Assembly: GCA_023251725.1 (NCBI GenBank)
Contig: JAHEYG010000001.1
Location: 1-64,000, forward strand
DNA from: Sphingobacteriaceae bacterium
GTDB lineage: Bacteria; Bacteroidota; Bacteroidia; B-17B0; Aurantibacillaceae
Reading direction: 5' to 3'
DNA length: 64,000 bases
Part shown: piece by piece, positions 45,461 through 53,492 of the stretch
Layout: each line of letters opens with the position of its first letter
Numbering within the stretch: position 1 is the first letter of the stretch
Made by a program: the position numbers and the translations under genes
Notes under the pieces: generated by a model
Told to the model about the DNA's origin: nothing
Databases searched by the model: none
What the model saw: only the letters and a program-made list of their open reading frames with translations

Positions 45461-46528
45461 TTATTTCTTCTCACACACCTGAAGCGTGTGACTGATTCCT
45501 ATTTGATTAGTTTCTTCTAAAATTTTAAATCCGGCTTTATCAATTAATTTATTAAACACCGCCGAATCGTACATCTGGCTGTTTCCATTGGCAACATTGG
45601 TAAAATACAAAGAAGTCATTTGCAAACTAAAGGCGCCGGTTTTAAATCGCTGCCGGTCCCAAAAAGTTTCCATAATGTAAATTTTGCCACCGGGTTCTAA
45701 TGCTTCATGGCAACGTTTTAAAATACTCACAATTTCTTCCTCTCCAAAACAATCTAAAAACTGACTCATCCAAATAGCATCGGCACCTTTCGGAAATTTT
45801 TGTGAATCATCTAAAATATTAATCTCATAATAATTTACTCGTTTCTCAAATCCCGACTCTTTAATATTTTGTTTAGCCAAATTTAATTGTCCGGGCAAAT
45901 CTAAAATAGTGACTTTAACTTCCTCATTAAAATGCATACATTTCAAGGTAAACTTTCCGGTATTCCCACCTATATCTAAAATATGTTTTGGCTTATTTTT
46001 GAATAAAATTGGCAATGCTTGCGGAAAAGAACCATCGCTGTAAAAATGATCAAATGCAAACCAGCTTTTTTGCGCCTGCGCCGGTAAATGCGATAAAGCT
46101 TCATACACTGTTTTCCATCCTCCAAAAACTTCGAGTCCGGTTGGTTTTTCTTTTTTAATGCTGTCTTTTAACGAAAACATTCCTTCGTAACAAACATCCT
46201 GAGTAAAATCCATATTTACTCTTGTCATTGAATCGTTTAAAATAAAATTTCCGGTTTTAGTAATGGTATATCGATTTTCTTTTTTAATCAGTAATCCAAT
46301 TCCCAAAGCTGCTTCAATCAAAACCCTTGTTCCATAATTAGGCAAATTTGTTTTTTCTAAAATTTCTTCAATGGTTAATCCGTTGGTTTTACTTTCTTCA
46401 ACTGCATCTAAAATTCCTAAATCGCGTAAGGCCAATGAAGCCTGAAAAACTATTGGAGCAAAAGCAATCCATTGAGCCAAATCAATAGCTTCCATTGCAG
46501 TTTTATTGTCTTTATTAAAAAAATCCAT
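45461..46528 (-). CDS. SAM-dependent methyltransferase, acetylserotonin O-methyltransferase-like
   Basis: The 355-residue protein has an N-terminal winged-helix dimerisation region (SKTNGLTIEEILEKTNLPNYGTRVLIEA) and a C-terminal Rossmann methyltransferase: ILDIGGNTGKFTLKC is motif I, VTILDLPGQLNLAKQNI motif II and LEPGGKIYIMETFWD the post-I region. Such enzymes methylate hydroxyls or carbons of phenolics. Flexirubin and aryl polyene head groups carry ring methyls, so this is a likely tailoring enzyme. It diverges from the ammonia-lyase gene and faces away from it. The leader has an unusual GC-rich hairpin. Confidence 0.85.
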   Translation of the reverse strand: MDFFNKDNKTAMEAIDLAQWIAFAPIVFQASLALRDLGILDAVEESKTNGLTIEEILEKTNLPNYGTRVLIEAALGIGLLIKKENRYTITKTGNFILNDSMTRVNMDFTQDVCYEGMFSLKDSIKKEKPTGLEVFGGWKTVYEALSHLPAQAQKSWFAFDHFYSDGSFPQALPILFKNKPKHILDIGGNTGKFTLKCMHFNEEVKVTILDLPGQLNLAKQNIKESGFEKRVNYYEINILDDSQKFPKGADAIWMSQFLDCFGEEEIVSILKRCHEALEPGGKIYIMETFWDRQRFKTGAFSLQMTSLYFTNVANGNSQMYDSAVFNKLIDKAGFKILEETNQIGISHTLQVCEKK

Positions 46529-46592
46529 CCTAAAACGTTAACCTGCCCAGCGTTGCATCTGCTTTCAAACGGCCGGCAGGGAGGCAAATATA
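46529..46592 (-). promoter_or_regulatory. Structured leader and -7 box of the methyltransferase gene
   Basis: The minus strand has TATATTTG (46585-46592, TAnnTTTG). The leader that follows is GC-rich for this genome and can pair CCTGCC with GGCAGG (46575-46580 with 46542-46547), enclosing about 27 bases. No riboswitch class is recognised. Confidence 0.4.
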
Positions 46593-46681
46593 CGGGCATT
46601 TAATTATATTCATAAATGTTTTTTATTTTTAAATTCTCACTATCAGCAATTATAAAATTGTTTGTAATATTGTACCCTTAC

Positions 46682-46845
46682 AAATAGCCATAGATTTTAA
46701 TAAAAATAAGAAAAAAAGACTATGGCGTATTCCATGTGGTAATAAAAAACAAATTATTTACACATGAAATAGCCATATACCTTTGTGACAAACAGAAAAT
46801 GAATATGGCGTATTCCATGTGGCAATAAAAAACAATTAAATACAC
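46682..46845 (+). promoter_or_regulatory. Tandem leader element of the ammonia-lyase gene, two copies
   Basis: TATGGCGTATTCCATGTGG occurs at 46721-46739 and 46804-46822, each followed by YAATAAAAAACAA and TACACATGAAA. Each copy is the right arm of an inverted repeat whose left arm reads (ACATGA)AATAGCCATA. The first ATGAAA is followed at once by TAG, giving a two-codon frame; the second is the real gene start. A box TACCTTTG (46778-46785) lies in the loop of the second hairpin. A related single copy precedes pntA. Confidence 0.65.
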
Positions 46846-48393
46846 ATGAAAACAATGGTAAAAATTGGAGATAATAAAATTTCGGCTGACGACTTTTACA
46901 AGGTTCTCATCAATAACGGGCAATTAAATATTGATGATGATGCCATTAAAAAAGTGTATCGCAGTTTTTATTTCTTAAAAGAATTTACGCGCGAAAAATT
47001 AATTTACGGTATTAATACGGGTTTTGGCCCTATGGCGCAATACCGAATTAATCACGATGACCAAATTAAATTACAATACAATTTAATTCGTTCGCATTGT
47101 TCGGGCGCCGGAAACCCAATTCCTGAAATTGATTGTAAGGCGGTAATGCTTGCGCGCTTAAATACTTTGTTGCAGGGTTATGCCGGCATTCATCCCGATA
47201 CATTAATTTTAATAAAAGACCTCATCAATAAAAATATTTCGCCTGTAATTTATGAGCATGGCGGTTTGGGTGCGAGTGGCGATTTAGTTCAGCTGGCACA
47301 TTTGGCGCTGTGTTTAATTGGCGAAGGTGAAGTTTGGTACGGTGGGAAAATTTGTGATGCTAAAGAAGTTTTTAAAAAAGAAAACTTAAAGCCAATGGAC
47401 ATTCACATTCGCGAAGGTTTAGCTTTAATGAATGGTACTTCCGCCATGAGCGGCATTGGCGTGCTCAATGTAATTTATGCCGAAAATTTAATGAACTGGT
47501 CGCTGATGGCTTCGGCACTAATTATGGAAATTGTTGAAAGTTTCGACGATCATTACTCAACTCCGCTTAACGAAGTAAAACATCATTACGGACAAAACGC
47601 GGTATCAAAAGCCTTGCAAAAAGTTTTGGCCGATAGTAAATTAGTGAAGAGCCGCGAAGAACATCATTACAATCAAAAAGTAGAGGCCGATGTTTTGGTA
47701 GAAAAAATGCAGGAATATTATTCCATTCGTTGCGTGCCGCAAATTGCCGGTCCGATTGTTGACACCATTATTTACGCCAAAGAAGTTTTAATTAATGAAA
47801 TTAATTCGGCTAACGATAATCCGATTGTTGATTGGGAAAGAAAAAATGTTTATCACGGCGGCAATTTTCATGGCGATTACGTAGCGCTCGAAATGGATAA
47901 ATTAAAAATTGCGATTACTAAATTATGTATGTTATCCGAAAGGCAATTAAATTTTTTACTCAATAATAAATTAAATAATATTTTACCGCCTTTTGTAAAT
48001 CACGGCACGCTGGGTTTAAATTTAGGAATGCAGGGCGTGCAATTTACCGCCACTTCTACCACGGCCGAAAATCAAATGCTTTCTAACCCCATGTACGTGC
48101 ACAGCATTCCCAGCAATAACGATAATCAGGATATTGTTAGTATGGGAAGCAATGCAGCTTTAATTTGTAAAAAAGTTATTCTAAATTCTTACGAAGTTTT
48201 GGCCATTGAATGGATGACTATTTTACAAGCCGTAGATTATTTAAAAATTGAGGATAAATTATCTTTAAAATCAAAAGAAATATACATTAATTTGCGTAAA
48301 GTCTTTCCGTGTTTTACCGAAGACAATATTCGTTACAAAGAAATAAAAGCAGTAAGAGATTATATTTTTAATAACCATATAGAAATATTATAG
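46846..48393 (+). CDS. Aromatic amino acid ammonia-lyase (HAL/PAL/TAL family)
   Basis: This MIO-dependent lyase of 515 residues removes ammonia from an aromatic amino acid. Ala143-Ser144-Gly145 in GLGASGDL forms the MIO cofactor, Tyr54 in YGINTGFG is the catalytic base, and MNGTSAMSGIG and NSANDNPIVD are further family motifs. The selectivity pair is Ser83-His84 (RSHCSGAG), as in histidine lyases, not His-Leu as in Rhodobacter TAL. Yet no hut genes are near, while FabG, KS, ACP and an acyltransferase follow, so tyrosine to 4-coumarate (aryl polyene starter) is the likelier role. Its leader holds a repeated element. Confidence 0.88.
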   Translation: MKTMVKIGDNKISADDFYKVLINNGQLNIDDDAIKKVYRSFYFLKEFTREKLIYGINTGFGPMAQYRINHDDQIKLQYNLIRSHCSGAGNPIPEIDCKAVMLARLNTLLQGYAGIHPDTLILIKDLINKNISPVIYEHGGLGASGDLVQLAHLALCLIGEGEVWYGGKICDAKEVFKKENLKPMDIHIREGLALMNGTSAMSGIGVLNVIYAENLMNWSLMASALIMEIVESFDDHYSTPLNEVKHHYGQNAVSKALQKVLADSKLVKSREEHHYNQKVEADVLVEKMQEYYSIRCVPQIAGPIVDTIIYAKEVLINEINSANDNPIVDWERKNVYHGGNFHGDYVALEMDKLKIAITKLCMLSERQLNFLLNNKLNNILPPFVNHGTLGLNLGMQGVQFTATSTTAENQMLSNPMYVHSIPSNNDNQDIVSMGSNAALICKKVILNSYEVLAIEWMTILQAVDYLKIEDKLSLKSKEIYINLRKVFPCFTEDNIRYKEIKAVRDYIFNNHIEIL

Positions 48394-48421
48394 ATTAAAG
48401 ATTTTAAAAAGAGACTTAAGG

Positions 48422-48465
48422 GATTGAAGGGACTTGAGAGATTGAAGGGACTTGAGAGATTGAAA
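48422..48465 (+). repeat. 18-bp tandem repeat between lyase and FabG genes
   Basis: GATTGAAGGGACTTGAGA is repeated exactly at 48422-48439 and 48440-48457 and begun a third time. The unit can be seen as two degenerate 9-mers. Confidence 0.85.
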
Positions 48466-48470
48466 ATTGC

Positions 48471-48490
48471 TCCGAAGGAGTGCCTTCGGA
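48471..48490. repeat. Perfect palindrome TCCGAAGG-AGTG-CCTTCGGA
   Basis: An 8-bp perfect GC-rich stem with a 4-base loop, 27 bp upstream of the FabG start. It shares its CCGAAGG/CCTTCGG arms with the palindrome at 21640-21657, which also sits in a 5' leader. Confidence 0.8.
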
Positions 48491-48517
48491 ATAAATTGTA
48501 AATTAAAGATTATAGTA

Positions 48518-49246
48518 ATGGAATACGCATTAGTTACCGGAGGCTCAAGAGGAATAGGAAAAGCCATTTGCATAAAATTAGCTGCTATGGGATACAACGT
48601 TATTATTAATTATACTGCTAATGATGAGGAAGCAAAAAAAACACAAGTGGCTGTTATTGAAAAAGGCGTGGAAGGCATTTTAATGAAATTCGATGTGAGT
48701 AAAATGGATGCAGTTGATTCTTCATTGGGAAAATGGATGGAAGAAAATAAAGACAAAACCATTACTGTTTTAATAAACAATGCCGGTATTGCACGCGATA
48801 ACATTATGGTGCTAATGAATCCGGAAGATTGGCACAAAGTAATGGATATTGCTGTGGACGGATTTTTTTATGTTTCGCGTCACGTTGTAAAAGACATGTT
48901 GGTGAAACGTAAAGGAAGAGTGGTTAATGTGGTTTCCTTATCGGGATTAAAAGGTTTGCCCGGACAAACAAATTATTCTGCCTCGAAAGGAGCGGTTATT
49001 GCTGCAACAAAAGCTTTGGCGCAGGAAGTAGGAAAGCGAGGCATAACAGTTAACGCAGTAGCACCCGGATTTATAAAAACCGACATGACCGCCAATTTAC
49101 CCGAAGCGCAAATAAAAGCAATGATACCGATGAATCGTTTTGGAGAAGCAGAAGAAGTAGCCAGCGTTGTTGGATTTTTAGTGAGCAAAGATGCTTCTTA
49201 TGTAACAGGACAAGTTATTTCAGTTAATGGAGGATTATACAGTTAG
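48518..49246 (+). CDS. 3-oxoacyl-ACP reductase (FabG type)
   Basis: This is a classical SDR ketoreductase of 242 residues. ALVTGGSRGIGKAI is the NADP-binding TGxxxGxG, NNAGIARDN is the NNAG motif, and the catalytic Ser-Tyr-Lys are in VSLSGLKGLPGQTNYSASKGA. It ends VTGQVISVNGGLYS, typical of FabG. In the pigment set it would reduce the keto group in each polyene extension round. I use the ATG at 48518; a reading from TTG at 48467 would translate the palindrome and is unlikely. It is followed by the KS gene after 97 bp. Confidence 0.9.
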   Translation: MEYALVTGGSRGIGKAICIKLAAMGYNVIINYTANDEEAKKTQVAVIEKGVEGILMKFDVSKMDAVDSSLGKWMEENKDKTITVLINNAGIARDNIMVLMNPEDWHKVMDIAVDGFFYVSRHVVKDMLVKRKGRVVNVVSLSGLKGLPGQTNYSASKGAVIAATKALAQEVGKRGITVNAVAPGFIKTDMTANLPEAQIKAMIPMNRFGEAEEVASVVGFLVSKDASYVTGQVISVNGGLYS

Positions 49247-49255
49247 TGAGGTGAT

Positions 49256-49272
49256 GAAGTGTGAAGTGTGAG
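49256..49272 (+). repeat. Two heptamers GAAGTGT
   Basis: GAAGTGT occurs at 49256-49262 and 49263-49269, followed by GAG, just after the FabG stop. Confidence 0.55.
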
Positions 49273-49343
49273 TTTGTTATTACTAAAAAAATCAACAATT
49301 TTACGTCACAAAATCATCAACTCAGTAAATCATAATTAATAAA

Positions 49344-50564
49344 ATGAACAGAGTAGTAATAACAGGAATCGGAATTTGGTCGTGCTTGGGAAAAAGTTTA
49401 GACGAAGTAAAAAATTCTTTATTCGAAGGAAAATCAGGAATTATTTTAGATCAAAAAAGAAAAGATTTGGGATACCGCTCAGGATTAACCGGGATGGTTG
49501 ACCGGCCTCAACTTAAAGGTCTCATCGATCGTCGACAACGCGTTGGCATGGGCGAGCCGGCCGAATTTGCTTACATGGCCACTCTTGAAGCACTCAAGAA
49601 TGCCAATATGGAAATGGATTTTCTTGAAAAAAATGAGGTTGGAATTATTTATGGTAACGATAGTGTGGCCAAACCAACAATAGATACAATTGACACCATG
49701 CGTTTAAAAAAAGATACCACTTTAATTGGTTCTGGCGCCATTTTTCAAACTATGAATTGCACGGTTACCATGAATCTGTCTACCATTTTTAAATTAAAAG
49801 GAATCAATTTTACTTTAAGCGCCGCCTGCGCAAGCGGTTCTCATTCTATTGGAATGGCATATTTAATGATAAAATGGGGGCTTCAAAATCATGTTATTTG
49901 TGGTGGAGCTCAAGAAGTAAGCGAATATACTTTTGGAGCTTTTGATGGTTTAAGTGCATTTTCTGTTCGCGAAAACGAACCCTCAAAAGCCTCGCGACCA
50001 TTTGATAAAGATCGCGACGGACTTGTTCCCAGCGGAGGTGGCGCCACTGTTATTCTTGAAAGTTTAGATTCGGCTTTAAAGCGAGGCGCCAATATTTTAG
50101 CTGAAGTTGTAGGTTACGGGTTTTCTTCCAATGGAGAACATATTTCAAACTCAAATGTAGATGGGCAAATCCGCTCGCTTTCAATGGCCATGGAAGATGC
50201 AAAATTACTGGCGAAAGATATTGATTACATTAACGCCCATGCCACCTCAACCCCGGGCGGCGATAAAGTAGAAGCACAGGCCCTTCATCAACTTTTTGGA
50301 AGTTCGAAAACCCCGATAAGCTCTACTAAATCAATGACCGGTCACGAATGTTGGATGGCAGGAGCCAGCGAAATTGTTTACTCGATGCTTATGATGCAAA
50401 ACGATTTTATTGCGCCAAATATCAATTTCGAAAATCCCGACGAGGACTCGGCAAAACTAAATATCATTGCTAATACCCGCCAACAACCTGTAAAAACGTT
50501 TTTATCTAACAGTTTTGGCTTTGGAGGCACAAATTCTACATTAATAATTAAGAAATATTTTTAA
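49344..50564 (+). CDS. Beta-ketoacyl-ACP synthase (FabF-like)
   Basis: This is a KAS I/II-fold elongating ketosynthase of 406 residues. The active-site cysteine is in SAACASGSHSIGMAY, the first histidine in NAHATSTPGGDKVEAQAL and the second in SMTGHECWMAGASEI; NSFGFGGTNSTLIIKKY closes the protein. The triad is complete, so it is a catalytic KS and not a chain-length factor. It sits 20 bp before the ACP gene, fitting polyene chain extension. A second KS partner, often present in aryl polyene clusters, is absent from this window. Confidence 0.92.
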   Translation: MNRVVITGIGIWSCLGKSLDEVKNSLFEGKSGIILDQKRKDLGYRSGLTGMVDRPQLKGLIDRRQRVGMGEPAEFAYMATLEALKNANMEMDFLEKNEVGIIYGNDSVAKPTIDTIDTMRLKKDTTLIGSGAIFQTMNCTVTMNLSTIFKLKGINFTLSAACASGSHSIGMAYLMIKWGLQNHVICGGAQEVSEYTFGAFDGLSAFSVRENEPSKASRPFDKDRDGLVPSGGGATVILESLDSALKRGANILAEVVGYGFSSNGEHISNSNVDGQIRSLSMAMEDAKLLAKDIDYINAHATSTPGGDKVEAQALHQLFGSSKTPISSTKSMTGHECWMAGASEIVYSMLMMQNDFIAPNINFENPDEDSAKLNIIANTRQQPVKTFLSNSFGFGGTNSTLIIKKYF

Positions 50565-50585
50565 ATTTGTACCCGATTTAGAAAT

Positions 50586-50846
50586 ATGACCAAAGAAGAG
50601 ATAATAGAAAAAAGCACTGCTTTTTTTGTTGATGAGTTTGAGGTAGAGAGTTCAAAAATTCAGTTAGATGCTAATTTGCGCGAAACTCTCGACTTGGATA
50701 GTCTTGATTACGTGGATCTTGTTGTGGTAATAGAAAGCAATTTTGGATTTAAGGTAAAAGGTGAAGATTTTTTAACCATTCACACTTTCAACGATTTTTA
50801 CACTTACGTGTACAATAAAATTCAGGAAAAATCGCAGGTCGCTTAA
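50586..50846 (+). CDS. Acyl carrier protein
   Basis: The 86-residue carrier holds the growing chain on phosphopantetheine. The attachment serine is Ser39 in LDLDSLDYVDLVV, with the acidic recognition helix following. The N-terminus TKEEIIEKSTAFFVDEFEV and the C-terminal helix NDFYTYVYNKIQ fit the four-helix fold. It lies between the KS and acyltransferase genes and is very likely dedicated to the pigment pathway and not to housekeeping fatty-acid synthesis. Confidence 0.93.
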   Translation: MTKEEIIEKSTAFFVDEFEVESSKIQLDANLRETLDLDSLDYVDLVVVIESNFGFKVKGEDFLTIHTFNDFYTYVYNKIQEKSQVA

Positions 50847-50876
50847 TTTATCCATCCGAATATAAGGAAGGATAAC

Positions 50877-51776
50877 ATGAAAAATAAAACTCAATGGGAA
50901 GGACAATCTAAAGGCCGCATTTTAGGCTATCGCATTTTTGTTTTTATTCTCAATACATTCGGACTCTCTCCTGCGTATTTTATTTTAAGACTTGTTTCTT
51001 TTTATTATTTCCTTTTCAGCAAACCTAATAAACACATTCGCCAATATTTTATTAAAGGCCACGGTTATTCAAACACAAAAGCTTTTTTTGCCGTTTATAA
51101 AAACAATTTTATTTTCGGTCAAACTATTTTAGATAAAGTGGCAACTATGGCCGGTGCCAAAACTAATTTTAAAATTAACCGTGTTAACGGCGAGGTACTC
51201 GATAAAATTGCGGCTATTGGTAAAGGTGGTATTTTAGTGAGCGCGCACATTGGTAATTGGGAAATTGCCGGTCAGGGTTTAAACCGACTCAATACTAATT
51301 TTAATGTTCTTATGTACGAAAACGAACGTGCCAACATTAAAGATTATATGAATGAAGTTTTGAAAAAGAAAAAAATAAATGTAATTGCTATTAGCGACGA
51401 AACTAAAAGCCATATTATTGAATTGCATAATGCATTTACTAAAAACGAATTGGTTGTGATGCATGGCGACCGTTACCGGGAAGGCGCCAAAACTTTAACG
51501 GCTAATTTTTTAGGAAGGCCGGCTAAATTTCCGGCAGGTCCGTTTATTATGGCAGCAAAATTTGGTGTGCCGCTTTGTTTTGTTTTTGCCAATAAACAAA
51601 ATTCAAAAACCTATTTATTTTCAAGTACCGAACCTATTGTTGTGAATAAGGTTAGAGGCGAAAAAGAAGTAGATGCAGTTTGTATGGAATTATTGAAAAA
51701 ATACATTACCGAAGTAGAAACCAGGGTAAAAGCTTATCCTCACCAGTGGTTTAATTATTACGACTTTTGGGCTTAA
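50877..51776 (+). CDS. LpxL/HtrB-like lysophospholipid acyltransferase family protein
   Basis: The 299-residue protein matches the lipid A acyltransferase (HtrB/LpxL) fold. SAHIGNWEIAGQGL contains the catalytic HxxxxE-type segment (His and Glu four residues on), VMHGDRYREGAKTL the second conserved block and FPAGPFIMAAKFGVPLCFVFA the third. It has a short N-terminal hydrophobic region that would anchor it to the membrane. In aryl polyene clusters related acyltransferases attach the polyene to a lipid; here it may join the polyene acyl group to an acceptor. True lipid A acylation is the alternative. Confidence 0.85.
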   Translation: MKNKTQWEGQSKGRILGYRIFVFILNTFGLSPAYFILRLVSFYYFLFSKPNKHIRQYFIKGHGYSNTKAFFAVYKNNFIFGQTILDKVATMAGAKTNFKINRVNGEVLDKIAAIGKGGILVSAHIGNWEIAGQGLNRLNTNFNVLMYENERANIKDYMNEVLKKKKINVIAISDETKSHIIELHNAFTKNELVVMHGDRYREGAKTLTANFLGRPAKFPAGPFIMAAKFGVPLCFVFANKQNSKTYLFSSTEPIVVNKVRGEKEVDAVCMELLKKYITEVETRVKAYPHQWFNYYDFWA

Positions 51777-51848
51777 TTAAATATTTGTAATAAACTATTC
51801 GCATATTAAGAATTTTTTTATTTTATTTGTTTTCCTAAATTAAATTAA

Positions 51849-51935
51849 ACATGAAATAGCCCTCTTTGAAAAAAGCTATAAATTAGGATAAAGGGGCTAT
51901 TCCATCTGACATTAAAAAAATAAATTATCTACCAT
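51849..51935 (+). promoter_or_regulatory. Leader element of pntA, related to the ammonia-lyase leader
   Basis: ACATGAAATAGCCC at 51849-51862 can pair with GGGCTATTCCAT at 51894-51905 (12 bp, one mismatch; loop about 31 bases). CTGACATTAAAAAAATAAA and the ATGAAA start follow. The 13-base ACATGAAATAGCC is identical to the copy at 46762-46774, including the ATG-AAA-TAG frame. Confidence 0.65.
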
Positions 51936-53480
51936 ATGAAAGTTGGAATCCCATCAGAAATATCTCCAAACGAACTAAGAGTTGCAGCAACTCCTAAAAC
52001 TGTTAAGCGTTTGCAAAAACAGGGCTTTGAAGTTCAAATTCAAAAAGGTGCCGGAGCAAAAGCAAATTTTTCGGATAAAGATTTTGAAGATGCAGGTGCG
52101 AAAATTGTAAATTCTGCTGCAGATGTTTATGGCAGCTCAGATATCGTTCTTAAAGTTAAGGAACCAAGTGTAGATGAAGTTGTAATGATGAAAGAAGGTT
52201 TAGTAATGTTGAGCTACTTGTGGCCTGCACAAAATCAAGACTTACTTAAAAAATTAGCCGATAAAAAAGTAAATGCAATTGCAATGGATGCGATTCCTCG
52301 TATTTCCAGAGCACAAAAAATGGATGTTTTGTCGTCGATGGCAAACATCGCAGGTTACAGATCTGTTATTGAAGGTTCATTTTATTTTGGAAGATTTTTA
52401 AACGGACAAATTACGGCTGCCGGAAAAGTTGAACCTGCAAAAGTTTTAGTAATCGGCGCAGGTGTTGCGGGTTTAGCCGCAATTGGCGCCGCTAATTCGT
52501 TAGGTGCAATTGTAAGAGCATTTGATACACGTAAAGAAGTTGCAGAACAAATTGAATCAATGGGTGCACAATTTCTTACAGTAGAAATAAATGAAGATGG
52601 CGCAACTTCTTCAGGTTACTCAAAAGAAATGAGTAAAGAATTTATTGAAGCGGAAATGAAATTGTTTTTAGAGCAAGCGAAAGAGTGTGACATCGTAATT
52701 ACCACTGCACAAATTCCCGGAAGAGAAGCCCCGAAATTGTGGTTAGATTATCATGTTGCAGCAATGAAACCAGGTTCTGTTATTGTGGATCTCGCGGCAT
52801 CAACAGGCGGTAACTGTCCATTAACAAAAAACGGAGAAGTATATACAACCTCTAATGGCGTGACCATGGTTGGTAAATTAAATCAATTACCAAATCAGGC
52901 ATCACAACTTTATGGAAATAACTTATGTCATTTATTAGATGACATGGGTAAAGCAGAGAAATGGAAAATTGATATGGAAGATGCTGTTGTATCAAGAGCA
53001 ATGGTAACTTACAATGGAAAAATAAATTGGCCTCCTGCGCCTCTTCCGGTTAGCCCTACTGCAGGTGGTGCTAAAAAAGTGGTTCCTCCAACCGCAGAAG
53101 AAACAAAAAAATCAGAAGAAGAAATTGCAAATAAAAAAGCAGTAACAACATGGATTAGCATTTCAATTATTGGGGCTTTGCTTTTATTAGTTGGTGCATT
53201 TGCACCTTCTGCTTTTATTCAGCACTTCACGGTATTTGTATTAGCTATTTTTGTTGGATGGCAAGTTATCAGTAATGTATCTCACGCTTTACATACTCCA
53301 TTAATGGCTGTTACCAATGCCATCAGCGGTATCATTGTTATTGGAGGTTTGTTACAAACTAAAAATGATATTGGAAATGTGATGACCATTCTTGCTGCTG
53401 TAGCAATTTTGATTGCTAGTATTAATATTGTAGGTGGATTTGTAGTTACACACCGTATGTTGAAAATGTTTAAAAAATAA
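51936..53480 (+). CDS. pntA: NAD(P) transhydrogenase subunit alpha
   Basis: PntA is part of the proton-pumping transhydrogenase that makes NADPH from NADH. The 514-residue protein has domain I ([44 protein letters not shown] is the NAD-binding motif; PGREAPKLW) and, after a charged linker (about 385-400), four membrane helices of domain II starting [19 protein letters not shown]. This is the two-subunit form with the alpha part of domain II fused, as in E. coli. It is 12 bp upstream of pntB. Its leader shares an element with the ammonia-lyase gene. Confidence 0.95.
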   Translation: MKVGIPSEISPNELRVAATPKTVKRLQKQGFEVQIQKGAGAKANFSDKDFEDAGAKIVNSAADVYGSSDIVLKVKEPSVDEVVMMKEGLVMLSYLWPAQNQDLLKKLADKKVNAIAMDAIPRISRAQKMDVLSSMANIAGYRSVIEGSFYFGRFLNGQITAAGKVEPAKVLVIGAGVAGLAAIGAANSLGAIVRAFDTRKEVAEQIESMGAQFLTVEINEDGATSSGYSKEMSKEFIEAEMKLFLEQAKECDIVITTAQIPGREAPKLWLDYHVAAMKPGSVIVDLAASTGGNCPLTKNGEVYTTSNGVTMVGKLNQLPNQASQLYGNNLCHLLDDMGKAEKWKIDMEDAVVSRAMVTYNGKINWPPAPLPVSPTAGGAKKVVPPTAEETKKSEEEIANKKAVTTWISISIIGALLLLVGAFAPSAFIQHFTVFVLAIFVGWQVISNVSHALHTPLMAVTNAISGIIVIGGLLQTKNDIGNVMTILAAVAILIASINIVGGFVVTHRMLKMFKK

Positions 53481-53492
53481 GAACCGAATATT

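Noticed and set aside
46682..46845. Leader repeats as an IS end or MITE
   Set aside because: No target-site duplication and no transposase seen; the elements align with gene starts. A MITE origin is not excluded, so it stays in the findings as a way to refute.
48467..48517. N-terminal extension of FabG from a TTG
   Set aside because: It would translate the palindrome; the ATG at 48518 gives the standard FabG N-terminus.
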